DNA from: Plakobranchus ocellatus | Lineage: Eukaryota; Mollusca; Gastropoda; Plakobranchidae | Reading direction: 5' to 3' | DNA: 26,011 bases | Assembly: GCA_019648995.1 (NCBI GenBank) | Contig: BLXT01007821.1 | Location: forward strand, 735,876-761,886 | Part shown: one piece after another, positions 1-11,446 of the stretch | Position numbering within the stretch: position 1 is the stretch's first letter | How the letters are laid out: each line of letters starts with the position of its first letter | Program-made: the position numbers and the translations under genes | The notes under the pieces: generated by a model | Seen by the model: the letters and a program-made list of their open reading frames with translations, nothing else | The model's database searches: none | What the model was told of the DNA's origin: nothing

Positions 1-1311
1 AGCATTACTATTTATTGGCTGACAGTCTTGATAAACCAAAGGATTATTTTAAAGAGTATATGACCAGAGAGCTCTTTGAATTTTTCTCAGGCAAGTCTTT
101 ATGAAGCTTTGAAATTATTTCTTGCCTGTTTGAGTTTATCCCAAATCTTTCTACCTCATACTTGGCATTTGAATTGGGCAGTCTAAATTGTGTCTCCATT
201 TCTTAAAGCTTCTTCATATTCCTGTTCATAGATGTCTTTTGATTTTATACCTATTCACTCCACCAATTAATTTCTCTTAATAAGCAAATCTCTTCACCAT
301 ATCCAAATACTCATTGCCCGCTGCCATTGGCTCTGTATTTGCCCTCTTCATATTTGTACTTAAAACCATTCTTAGATGCATCTTCAAGTCTACATAGTTT
401 GTTTGATAATTAGTGCCTATGTTTGTTTCTTTTGCTTTACTTTGCTTCAATTGCTTGTTGGCATGGTTCTAAAAAGAAATTACACCTAATCACCTTTGAA
501 GAGAGAGGACCTGTCTGTTCATGCTTAGGGGAATTTTGCACTGATCGACACTATTTTTCAATTAAAATATCCAGAGACCCAAATCATCTGAACTGTAACA
601 ATATTACTGATATTTTCATATTTTGTCGAGAGAGCAATCCTTTTTGCATAATGTTTTAATTGCAAACACCTTGATAAAAAAAAGGCACTAATGTATAGTC
701 TTATTGTGAAACAAAATCAAAATATGCACAAGTTTTGAACCAATTCGAAACCAGTCATATTATTCACTTAAGCAAGTCACCAAAGCCTCAAGAATATTAA
801 CTGAGTCGCAAAACTAGGATCACGACCAGTATTTTTTTTAGCTTTAAAATATTCACGCAGATGTAAATGGGTTTTGAACTCTTGATCCATTTCATTTTGA
901 CAAATTTATTTAAAAAAAAGAAATGCTGGCTTGAGAAAAAAAAATAACGAACAGAAACTCTGATATCATTAAAGAACATTGGAATCGGTATATCAGTATT
1001 TAATCACTGAAATATTGGGTACTTTATTTCAAGCCTGTCAGGAAAAAAACGCAACAAAATGTACGTATGCAAACCTTTCCCAGAGGTCAAGCTATCTTTT
1101 TAAAAAAGTTGATGTAAACAACTCTGTATTTTAGAATATATGGGGCAACTTGCTATTCCTTTTCTAGCCATATATTTAAACCCATATCACACCTTCTTTT
1201 TTTAACTTCTGATTTGCATGTGTAAGAAACAGACGGCCTTTTAGAGAAAGTGATGGATTTAAACCCAGAGATTACCATTCTGCGGTGGAATGCGCAAAAC
1301 GATTTATCAAT
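1..1311. other. AT-rich sequence, no gene recognised
   Basis: Only short, compositionally biased open frames occur here (for example 423-659 on + and 797-979 on -), with no recognisable protein motif and no convincing splice signals. Several homopolymer A and T runs are present. I see no RNA gene, repeat array or mobile element. Confidence 0.6.
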
Positions 1312-1731
1312 CTAACTAAGATCGTGTCCAGAGCCTGGACTGGGCCTGGACTTTTCCGCTGCAGGTATCGTTACAAAGACGGACTCGAGGATAGAAGGAG
1401 CATGACACAGCCCTTGTCGCGCTCTTGATCCGGCTTTACTGAGTTTGAATGCCTCTGGCGCGTCTTGTGAAGATGCAGTCTCTGAACAATCACGGCATTT
1501 GTGTAGCACAGTTGATAGCAAACTCAACTTGAAATCTGTGGGTGCTTTACATCGCTGGTTCGCTCTACCATCAGCAAACAGAAACCATAAGATTGAGATC
1601 TTCAAGGATGTAAATAAAAGGGACAGTTTGGCTTTAAATCGGAAACTTTGAATGCGCGGCTCTGAGTCCCTTTCGGAGATAAATTCGATGGCACACGTTG
1701 TCGTGATTCTTTTCACACAACAGAAAGTCAC
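1312..1731 (-). other. unassigned 139-codon open stretch, possible exon or relic
   Basis: This interval is richer in G+C and CpG than its surroundings. It is open for 139 codons on the minus strand, while a shorter open frame overlaps on the plus strand (1445-1651). The minus frame has a Cys-rich middle (KCRDC) and a Ser/Pro/Ala-rich end. I recognise no domain, transmembrane segment or signal peptide. It could be an exon of an unrelated minus-strand gene, a 5' exon or CpG-rich leader of the downstream plus-strand gene, or an old transposon fragment. Strand and coding status are uncertain. Confidence 0.2.
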
Positions 1732-4700
1732 AAATAACCTCGTGGGCTGTAGACCTGAGACCGGTTTTGATTGCTAAACGTGCAACCTTTCCTTAAACCC
1801 CAAATTCTTTCAAATGCAGCGAAAGTCTCCACGAGGAATATTTTCTTAAGCTCACCTTATCAATAAGTAGGCTGTATCAAACAAAAATGTTGGTCTTATT
1901 TCATTTCGTGAAAAATAAGTTGTTGCGTTGTGGGTTTTTTCCCCTCAGTATCCAAACACAGCTTACGTGTTGCTAGCATTATCGCTTTGTGATTTTTAGT
2001 GACGAGGTCTATCATATGGTTCGAAAGCATTGGTTAGTGTTCTTGGCCTAGAAGTTGCAAAGTTATTTTAATTTGATTCTGTCATCACAAAGATGTAAGC
2101 AGAGGAAAAAAATACACACACTCATGTAAGATCCACGAATATCGAAGCATAATTATGAGTACACATTCTGTTGCATAATTGCAATGAAAGTCCCTTATCA
2201 ATGCTAGAACACTGACAATTAAAATAAAAGATCTTCCTCCGGATAACTGGTATAAATCTTTTAACCTGTAAGCTAATGATACATTCCTAAGCCCTCTCCA
2301 CCCCAATCACCGCCACCACTATCATCATCACGATCATCATCACCATTATCAGCAGCAGCAACAGCAGCACCATCAACGGCTAACTCATGACAGAACGCAA
2401 GTAATACCATTATTGACATACTTTTTTTATTATGCCTTTATCGCTTATTTGTCATCCCATATTCCTGAGGTGGTATAATGGTAGGGGTAATGGTAGCTGT
2501 AGTGGTAGCTGCCAAATTTCAGGCTAGTTTTCAGCCTAAAATTTTGAATTGTAATGCTGTAAATGACCTGCACATTAAATTGAAAAAAAAACCTCAAATA
2601 TATTTGAAGACAAACGTCTGATGCGATGGTCATGAAAAGCAGGAAAAGAACAACATTATGGAATTGTTAGGTATGTGTTTGCTTAGATTATTGTGGAAGC
2701 GTGTCCATAATCGAGGGAAAACCGATTAAAAATGTTCTATCGTTATAAAGCGACAATACCTATTTTTTGCATTTTTCCTTCCCCTGTTACTTAATTTTAT
2801 GTAGAAAACTTTAGTCTCATTTTTTTAAAAATTCTTAGACTATTGTGCCGAATTCTGACGAGTCAAATGCTTATCGTTTTCAAAAAGTTCATCAAAACTG
2901 CCAGCATTTCATTTTCGCAAGCAGGTCAGCCAAAGTCGCTGCTGATTCTGCCCTCAAACTGTCAAACTATAAGGTATTTTGCCTTACAAGGTCAAACATG
3001 ATCAACCTATTCTTTCAGAAGTAAAAGACCTCATATGTTATACTAAGATTTGATAGTTTGGGATGACTGAAAGTTTTGCTGCGCATACAAACTTCTAGGA
3101 AGTGAGATTTGAGCTGAATTAGCGTTCTTTCCCTTTGTACCGGGCTCTGTATCATATTGTAAACCTAACAATTTTGAAAAAAGTAACAAGTTTACTATTT
3201 TCATCTCAAAATTTTCTTACGAACCATTAATTTTACTAATGATTTCTCTCAAATCTCATTTTTACATCAAGAATAATTATTCCTAATTTTAGATTTTGTA
3301 AGAACCAAAGCGGTTAAAGGATGAGTCGCTATTTCTAGTTCTATGAATTTTCTATAATCATACTCTGTATGAGAGCCTTTTGAGCTGGGCTGATCCTTTG
3401 CTTGTCATTATTGAAATACATCGTGCAGTTTAAGTTTCCAAACCATTCACATGACTTGTTATAGAGTTTATCTCCTCTGCACACTTGTATACAACTTTTT
3501 TAAAATGTCTTTTAAGAAGAAAATTGGTGATTGGTGAATTTTAGAATAGATGAATATCTCAAGCGATTATTGTGTAAACATTAAAAAAAAAAACCAGGGT
3601 CATGTCATTGTAGAGGCTGACTTGGACAAAGTTAATTCTTACAATCAACGATCAAATGCGAAGTGAATAATATTGATATACATATTTTTGCCGTAATCTA
3701 TTTGAAAACGCTTAAGTTTATATAACAAGTTTTATGTATGTTTTATAGTTTAGAAATAATTTTTGTTTATAATTTTATCACCTAATACAAAAGGAGCCGA
3801 TAGCAAAAGAACTCTGCTGATAGAAAGGTGTTCCTCCGATGAAATTGTGATCGGAAATGTTAAAGGCAGAATGTTTTCCTTGTTTTTTTTTCTATTTTAC
3901 AGACATGGATGTTTTACGTCAGTTTTCCAATTAAACTTTGGTGACTTTGGATGTTTTTCTTTGATATTTTCTAAAATTTCTTGTAAATATGATCACTTTT
4001 CAAATTTTGAAATTGCTTTTGTTCTCTTTGTTTTAGAATTAATTCTGGGGTGCAACAATCGTATGAGCAATTCTTGTGGGATTTTCCGCCTACATTTAAA
4101 GCAAAATAAATAATACGATAAACAGATTTGACAGTTTCATGCAATACGTCTTGTGTCCACTGTTTCTTATTGGAAAACAAAGTAAGGTGCACAACAACTT
4201 ATTTCAGATGTCATTTTACATTTTCATGATTATCTCACTTGGTTTTTCTGAACCCAAACGATCTTTTGTTGGCAACACTAAATAAAACATATTCATTTCA
4301 AGTTCAACATATTGGCAGAGGCTGAGAGGGGTACTTGTTCTGTAATGGTCGTCGCTATTTGCTGATATATATCTTTAAGACTTTCTTGGGCCAGGTGTTG
4401 CTAGCGCTTCCATCCGCTAGAGAGGTTTCTTTCCAAAAATAGGGCGAGTGTTCTGAGCACTGCGACAAACCAATGTCTTCTCCCATGATGTAGACACAAC
4501 ATCGCTACTCGTCTCTTTATTACAAAGTCTTGCCGGTGTGGCAATGGGAAGCATTTTTGACTACTCTGCAATCGGTTTCTGAAAAATTTTCTCTAGCTGG
4601 ATTTAAAAAGAACCGGGAGAATATTATTCAAATAAGAAGACGCATAAAAATGAAAGAGAGAATTCATTTGGTCTGGGTTCTATACGAACTGAACAAGAAT

Positions 4701-5350
4701 GATTTGAGTTTTATTGAAGCTTCTGTACTATTAGAAAAGTCAAATTCTTCGTGAGTGTTGTATTGACCATCAGTTTGTTTCATACACGATACACATTTGA
4801 CAAACCTCTCTGAATCATTTTGTTAACTTAGGTTTTTAGTTATCAAATCTTTGAAAACATATTCTGGAAGCAAAAAGTAACACTCCCAAGAATACGTAAT
4901 GTACAGAGATGAAAGCTTTGTTTTCTCCTAAGAGCAGCTCATTGCGATAATCTCATTAAAATTGTTGACCTTTATCTGTGATGCATAAAGTCTACGATCA
5001 TAAAATCGGCCTCACAATACAAAAAAGGGCTTCGCTACTTAGCTGCGTGAGAAAGCTCAAAATCACTTCTATTCAGTATTGCATCGTCTCGTGTTGATGT
5101 GTCTTCGGTGTAATCTTTGCAAATTTCAATAATAGGACACGAGTTGCAGTTTCGCCATACATGAGTTCTTACCTTAAAATATAAATGATTTTTTTTTATT
5201 TAGAAACATGCGCCATTACTTATTGGAATGTTGATCGACCTTCATCTCTGAGGGAGAACCATGTGGAAATTGCACGCCACAGTTGTCTGTCCTGCACGGT
5301 TCCTAATTTTGGATAAGTTTACTCCGCTTCTATCCTTCATCTCATTCAAG
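1732..5350. other. AT-rich sequence without a supported gene
   Basis: I find no supported coding region. The stretch holds one interrupted trinucleotide tract (2311-2379, listed separately). Open frames at 3763-4113 (+) and 4530-4754 (+) are AT-driven and show no family motif. No tRNA-like, satellite or transposase signal was seen. Confidence 0.55.
2311..2379. repeat. interrupted trinucleotide repeat (CAC/ATC/CAG)
   Basis: A run of mixed triplets: CAC first, then ATC/ATCA, then CAG/CAA, ending in CAC-CAT-CAA. The phase is kept for about 23 triplets. It lies outside any supported exon. Confidence 0.75.
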
Positions 5351-5429
5351 GGGAGTTGATGGAACGGTGGTAGTGAACCCGCCCTGCAGGAAGCCCTCTG
5401 TCGTGGGTTCGAGGCCTGCCACAGGCACC
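5351..5429 (+). repeat. tRNA-like sequence, probable SINE head or tRNA pseudogene
   Basis: The segment contains a perfect RNA polymerase III B box, GGTTCGAGGCC (5406-5416). An A-box-like stretch, TGGAACGGTGGTAG (5360-5373), lies about 33 bp upstream. The order and spacing match a tRNA, and the A-box side resembles animal tRNA-Gly (TGG...GTGGTAG...CCGCC). The block ends in GGCACC. I could not fold a clean acceptor stem or anticodon arm, so an intact tRNA gene is unlikely. A tRNA-derived SINE head or decayed tRNA copy fits better. The element's tail cannot be delimited; a poly-C run and an ambiguous base follow at 5571. Confidence 0.5.
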
Positions 5430-5570
5430 CTGAACTGACGGAGAGCCTGAAAGCTTGAGATCACTAGACTGGTTATACACAAAAGTCAAACCAATAATCG
5501 TCATCCCATTCAGTCCGTTTTGGCGTGGCCTGCCTAGGCTTCTTCATGGAAATTATGGGTCGATTCCTAA

Positions 5571-5590
5571 NCCCCCCCCCCCCCCCTCCC
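5571..5590. other. ambiguous base followed by poly-C tract
   Basis: A single N at 5571 is followed by an almost pure C run to about 5590. This is probably a collapsed or poorly read homopolymer. The open frame spanning it (5455-5823) should not be trusted as coding. Confidence 0.85.
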
Positions 5591-8103
5591 CGAAAAAAGA
5601 TGGCTCTCTACACTTTACACAAATGCTGTGGTGTTTTGCAAGAGAGAATTATAATGTTTGCCGCGCCACTCACTCCTTTTCTATGCCAATTGCTATAACG
5701 AGAAGTGAGACTGTGGCAGAGGGCCCTACACCGTGCTTTGTGCATACTTTGTCAAATAAGGCGAAGCACTTCCTACGTTTTGCGCACATTGTGCAATACT
5801 CAGGGAGCTGCAAGAAATTGTAGAGAAAATGAATATTTGAATTACGCCATCCCTGAAAAAGGACACAAGCAAATCGGTTGATTATTTGTTCGGATAATAA
5901 TGAATTGTCTTAGTTTTGGACAAAAGCAAGGGATTTTGGGGAGGGTGGGGAGGGGGATTGTATGAGTAGGAAAATCAGTGGGAAAAGAATGATATGTGAA
6001 GAAACTGCGTGTTTGTTCATTTTGTTTCTCTCTGCAATGGCTTGTAATAACAAGGACGACACATCGATGTTTTATTTCTTCCTTTAGAGAAGCATATGAT
6101 GTCATTGTAGCACTTACCGCAACAGAGAGTATCATAAGTCCAAAAAGAAGCCAGATCTTCTTCCAGCCCGTCAGGCCTCTATTTCATCAAGCGCTTGATT
6201 TAAACCCCGAATCTCCGGATGGTTCGTAACGGTTGCCCCACCGTCCGAGCATTGTGGCAGTCCCATTACTGTTTAAAATAGTAACGCAGAAAGTAAACCA
6301 AGAGGTAATGCGCTTACGCCAATAGGTAAACGCTTAAAAGCGCATAAGCGTATTAACTCTTGGATGTAACTTAACTTCCCATCACTGTAATTCTCTTGAG
6401 GGTAAATTTTTCAAAGTTTGCAAATACGTAGACGAATTTGGCGTCAACCATTGAAATCCGCCCGGGCAATTTAAAAAGAAAACAAATGAATAAGTAATTA
6501 TTTTTCCTTGGTTTTTATGGTTAAGCGCGGCGTCTTGGACCACTCAACTTTTAACAATAGTAAGCCATCGAAACACGATTTTGAGTTCGAAGGAAAACTG
6601 GCACGAAATTTTTCGTGCGTAAATTTTGTTTTCCAGACAATATGTAGGTGAGAAAAAAAAAACAGAAATGGATTTGGCTAGTTTTTTTTTTTAAGTCAAC
6701 CTGCCGCTTCGTAGGCAATTTACTTTAGTATTAAAAATTCAGTTCACAGAGTAAAATGACGTTTTCAGTTGAACTATTGCGCATTTTGCTAATAGAAAAG
6801 AGAAATCAAGATGGGATTGTCCTATATTTGCGTATAGAAGTAAATTGAACAATATTATTTAGCATTGATAAAAGGGTACAGCTTTTGAGCACGTCTTTGT
6901 CGGTATGGCTGAAAGAGAATGGTCGCATATTTGCCTTTGCTAAACAGATAATCACAGTTCATGAAATTGTAACTGTTAGCATAATGATTTTTTTTTAATG
7001 TGTAGATCTAGATCTAGACACATTATGCGATGTGGTGCTTTGCGTATGAGTATAAGATTTAAAAACTGAAACAAATTACCAAAAAACTATTTTATTTTTG
7101 TAAAGGTTAAATATCCCGAATCATTATATACCTTAAACCTAGATTTAGATGACAATGGGAACTATTGGAATTATAATCAAATTTATATTTAGATCTAGAT
7201 ACTTAAATCCAGAAACTGAGGTCTAAGCCTACTACATCTATTGATTGCTACAATCTAAATCTGGCTAGAAGCTAAAATATATACCTCCTAAACGCTGTAA
7301 GAGTGCTGCAGAAAAATATTGTTGCTCGTCAAGACAATGTCTATGTCCTCATTTGGTTGATTTCTTGGTTGTTTTTATTTTTTTTTTACATATTTAATTA
7401 AGTATTAATGTTCTCAGTAGCTTCTCACAGCTTGTTCTACAAGGATAATTAAAGAAAACGAATTAAATTTAACGTCTAGAAGATTGACTGGACTTTTCAG
7501 AGCTAATAATAGATCTATAAAATCTAATCTGAATGTTTGGCCCTTAACACATTCAAATCTGAACACAAACGTTTTTTTTTTAAGTTATATTTAAGAAAAG
7601 GGCAATAGGCTGTCTTTGCAGGAAAAAAGCTCTGCTCATACAAGTGGCTGTTTAAAAATATGTTGACTGTAATTATTAAGTAGGCCATATTGACATTTAA
7701 TGACGGGCAGTCTAAATGCGAAAAGATTTTTATAAGAAATGTACAAAAGCGTCTGTAAATTTAAGATAAACACCGATATTATAATATTTATTTCTTATTT
7801 CCATCCTTATCCGCTGGGTGCATCTTTGATCAGAAAGAATGCACTCGTTGGTTTCATTGACTTTTAAAATCATTGTTGTAGACAAAACATGGAAGTCACA
7901 TTTGTTGAGGCTTTTCACAGTGTTTGCTTAAGACATAATTGTTTACCATCATAGACAATTAGAAAACCGAAGCAGTAAACTGTTATGAATGATCGAATTT
8001 AGTACAGGATGGTGTAGATCGTCCAAGCAAAGACAAAGACGATTTTCTTTGATTCTCAAAAGATGAAATGTTAACTAACTAGGCCTACCTCTCTTTCTCC
8101 TAG
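5591..8103. other. sequence without a supported gene
   Basis: Short overlapping frames occur on both strands at 5842-6229, with no family motif. The stretch includes an imperfect inverted repeat at about 6306-6353 and the 6996-7025 palindrome. If the BTB-BACK gene has 5' exons carrying the start codon and the first BTB strands, they may lie here or upstream of the window; I could not find them. Confidence 0.5.
6996..7025. repeat. 30-bp palindrome centred on TAGATCTAGATCT
   Basis: Outer arms TAATGTGT and ACACATTA are perfect reverse complements. They flank the self-complementary 12-mer AGATCTAGATCT plus a two-base asymmetry (AG). Related TAGATCTAG words recur at 7190, 18354, 20509 and 20646. 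It could form a cruciform or be a relic of a small inverted-repeat element. Confidence 0.65.
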
Positions 8104-8725
8104 CAGTCTTCGATTTGCTCACCCTTCTTTCCTTTTATCTCATGTTTTTTTCCTGAGAACCTGTCTTGGAAAAAGCCAGAAATTCTAAAAAAAAATCTGT
8201 TCTTCCTGGTGCACAGCAAAGCTGTTGAAAGATGCTCATGGTGTGCGGCGCTGTTGTACGCTCAAAATGTCTGGCCTCCTGTAGCAGCAGTAGAGGGAAC
8301 ATTATCGGCAACAGGTGCGCCAGTCAGACGCGTCTCGCGTGGACTTTTTACAGAGATATGGATACAATTGCTATACACGGCGTAGGCTGCCACAACCTCA
8401 GTGTGTTGAAGAGAGTCTTTACAGCTGTTGGATTTAACATTGGGGACGGTTTCAGGGATGAGATTCAGTATGACTGCAATGATGATTGCGATGGTCACAA
8501 AATGCATCCAGTTCTTTGCTGTCTCGAGAACTGCAACTCAGGGCGTGGCTATGCCGACAGCAGTAGCGACTGTCAAGACGACGAGAACTGTAATAACAAC
8601 GGCATCGGCGACTACAACAACAGCAAGAGGTTTGGAACCACACCGCTGACAGCGCTCAAATTCAATGGAAATCAATGGACTCTAGTGCCATGCTCGACTC
8701 TGGACTACAACGCCAATAAAGAACC
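8104..8725 (+). CDS. exon A of BTB-BACK gene: degenerate BTB half plus Asp/Asn/Cys-rich insert
   Basis: Frame 1 is open for 93 codons from 8104, directly after a pyrimidine-rich acceptor (TTTCTCCTAG), to a TAG at 8383. It contains no Met, so it reads as an internal exon. It holds FFLVHSKAVERCSW, which fits the BTB F-x-V-H-x3-V-x3-S pattern, then VSRGLFTEIWIQLLYTA, which fits the BTB VS-x-x-F...LLxxLYTG segment. The likely continuation of the BTB helices, NLSVLKRVFTAVG, lies in frame 0, so a -1 shift near 8382 is implied. Frame 0 then gives an Asp/Asn/Cys-rich stretch (8455-8620) and NGNQWTLVPC, ending GAA-CC before donor GTACGT. Its phase matches exon B. A second possible acceptor is GTGCACAG at 8216. 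The BTB match is by eye and distant; the frame-0 ORF could alternatively start at ATG 8232. Confidence 0.5.
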
Positions 8726-8783
8726 GTACGTGTGACTGTTACACATTTATTTTTATTCTGTCTATTGCCCTCTTACGGCTAAT

Positions 8784-8840
8784 GTTGTCGTTGTTGTTGC
8801 TGCTGCTGCTGCTGCTGCTGTTGCTCTTGTTCTTATTATT
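8784..8840. repeat. TTG/CTG trinucleotide tract
   Basis: An interrupted TTG-CTG triplet array with a core of seven CTG units, starting 58 bp downstream of the exon A donor. Confidence 0.85.
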
Positions 8841-10070
8841 ATTTGCCTGAAGACACAAAATTCACGAAGCAACAACATATAAAAGCTAAGACTTAACATG
8901 TGGCTAGAAACTAGGGGGAACGTGCGCCATCTTGCCTAGAATAATGACCTATGATTCAGCCTTAATGGTATAGCACACGTATCACATCATCTGTTTCATA
9001 GACATTTCCCAGAAAATTCTGCATAATAATGGAGTATAATAATTTTCCTCACCAACATTTCTAGAGCAGCTCGGTGTAAAGTTTGTTCTAATCCGACCCC
9101 TCTATCTTCTTTCATGCTTGTTAATATGAGCTGCTTGATGAAAATTCCTAATCATTATTGTGAGTTGCTGATTCTTTTTTTTTGGCCTCTTTGCCTAAGG
9201 TGGAAAAAGCGTCACGACTACCTCGATTATTTCTATAAAAAGTTTGATCTACAAAGAAGGAGAAATCTGTTATTCTTCAGAAAATTATGCTACTTGATAC
9301 TTACAGATGCAAAAAAAAAAGGATTAGGCTAATTGACGTTAGATTTGCCTCGGGCAGCCTCATTAGTTTAACGTTAAAGGTGAACATGAGTGGGTTAACG
9401 CAAGTTTCAAAGTCAATGTCTAGACGGCTTTAATAACAAGTAGTGAAGATAGTTATCGGAGCCAGAGCTCCCTTGGATAGCACTGGCCTTGTGGAGGTTG
9501 AATTAGATCTAAAGGCGATAGGCCATTAGATCAAAGGCATAAGAAACCATTTTCTTTTCTCTAACAATTCAAAATGGAAGTTGGGTGCGATGTTAACGCA
9601 CGGTCATGCTAATACCGAGTCGAGTAAGATGAAATAATTACTACAGGTGGAGTCACATTGAAAATTAAAATTACTGTAATGGCTTAGCCTTGATTTTAGT
9701 ATTTCTTCGCTGCATATTAATGAGGTTTGACATCGACAGATGCTGCTGTAAAAGTGGTTTTCAATCCTCACTTTATTTTGAAATAAACGTTCCTTCTACA
9801 GAAAATTTAAGTTTGTCTGGTAATATAGGTGGCAAAGTATAGTTAACTCTAGAAAAAAAACCACAACGACGTGGAAAAAATATAACAACGCACAAAGGTG
9901 AAACCTTGTCATGACAGATTTCATAATTTGCTGTTATATTTGGTTATAGAAAGCTCGCTGCTTAAAGTTTTTTGGTTTTTTGGGTTGGTTTTTTTTTTGC
10001 TATTGCTGTAATTAATTTGCGAAGGTCATGGTTTTGTGTTCAGCAGAACCTTGTAGAAAGATTTACAGAT

Positions 10071-10072
<2 letters not shown>

Positions 10073-10109
<37 letters not shown>
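10073..10109. repeat. (GA)n microsatellite
   Basis: Nearly pure AG dinucleotide run of about 18 units. A looser GA/GACA-rich patch follows at 10150-10215. Confidence 0.95.
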
Positions 10110-10112
<3 letters not shown>

Positions 10113-11351
10113 TGTGTGAGTGTGTTCACGTGTGTGAAAAGGTTAGTATGAAAGGGGCGAGAGATAGAGATAGAGAGAGAGTCAGACAGACAGACAGGCA
10201 GAGAGACACAGAGAAGAAAGCTTAGGAAAAAAATATCATGTATTACTTTGTGTCAGTGATTGAAAAAAAAAATATTTTTTTTTGTTTTATCGCAGTAAAG
10301 AATCGTTAACCGAAAACGAAGTCGTAATTTTTTAGACTTATAAGCTCTATTACAGTTACAAGACATACAAAGGCTAAGTGGGTCGAGGTTAATGCGATCA
10401 TTCCTATAATAATTAATGGTCGAGCACTGAAGTGCCATGACTTTGAATAATGGAATAAAATCATTAGCCGATCCCGAATTAGTCCTTTCTTCTCTCATTA
10501 GTTTGATAAGAAAATGTGTAACAAACCAAGGTTTTTCGCCTTGTGCGTTAATTATTTCCTTGCTGTAATGAACCCTCCAAAGAGAAGAAGACGCTAGGAT
10601 ATGTTAGAGAAATTATATATTTCAAAGACATATCGCTACATAATGCCGGTATGGAAATGTCCTTTCGTCTGGCGTGTTGCACGCGTTATGTTTTTGTATT
10701 TATGTTTGTATGTGTGTATCTAAATTTTTCTCAGTCAAATCGGTACCAAATCAGGAACAGTGCGTATTTTTTAAGGATGTGTAGATTTTCCCGACTTACG
10801 ATGACTCAACGCATGTCCTAGCACTTGTGAACGGGTATGATATTGGATTAAATACTGATTTGGAATGATTGGTGTATAGAGGAAAAGAAGAAAAAGAAAC
10901 GAACATACCATATCTTTGGTTCGTAAGAGAAATTTACGATCAATTGTATCCCGTTCAACAGATCAGGTTAGCTTTCTTATGTATATTGACATGTTTTAGC
11001 AAATGAGAAGGCAGGCAGGGAGAAGGGCATGTGTTGCGATTGTAAATAATGTAACGTTCCTATAACACGTCCTGAAATATGTGGAAACCTCTCTATTCGC
11101 AAGTGAATAATGCTAACGCCCCATCGGCCTCTCAGTCTGACTGGATACAGGAACAAGGGGGGGTGTGGGGATCTGAAGGCTACAGTCACATTGTATTTAG
11201 TTGAATAACAGATAGTTTTTTATGGATTCAGCTTGAAAGTTCCTCGAGTTACTAGATCGAAAACCTCAAAATCCACCCTAATGCCTAAAAAGTATCATGT
11301 GTGATTTAACCTGAACCATCATTTTTTTATCTGCATTTGTGTGGTGAACAG

Positions 11352-11446
11352 GCCTTACGTGGACAGGCCCGAGTGCCTTGGCATGGGCAAAGGTATCTAC
11401 CTGGAGACCAGCCATATTGACTTCTTGATGTGCATGGCTCTGTCAG
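11352..11446 (+). CDS. exon B of BTB-BACK gene (BTB-BACK linker)
   Basis: This 95-nt exon starts after acceptor GGTGAACAG and ends at donor TCAG|GTGAGC. The first base completes the codon left open by exon A (CC+G), and it ends with one base that exon C completes (G+GT). It encodes PYVDRPECLGMGKGIY and then ETSHIDFLMCMALS. It is clearly richer in G+C than the flanking introns. I recognise no domain in it. By position it lies between the BTB remnant and the BACK domain; the RPECLGMGKGIY part faintly recalls a kelch strand, but that is weak. Its last ~13 nt and its donor are the seed of the 39-bp tandem array that follows. Confidence 0.65.

Larger units (their letters stand above)
8726..11351 (+). 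other. intron A-B (about 2.6 kb)
   Basis: The donor is CC|GTACGT at 8726 and the acceptor is GGTGAACAG at 11351. It contains a TTG/CTG tract 58 bp after the donor (8784-8840), a (GA)n tract (10073-10109) and a GA/GACA-rich stretch (10150-10215). I see no other coding signal; the open frames at 9114-9332 (+) and 10253-10498 (-) are AT-rich and motif-free. Confidence 0.5.

Noticed and set aside
6306-6353. imperfect inverted repeat around TAATGCGCTTACG / ATAAGCGTATTA
   Set aside because: The arms have mismatches and no element features (target duplication, internal frame). Not enough to call a MITE.
8262-8507. 81-codon minus-strand frame antisense to exon A
   Set aside because: It overlaps the plus-strand exon, which has BTB-like motifs and phase agreement with exon B. 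It is treated as a shadow.
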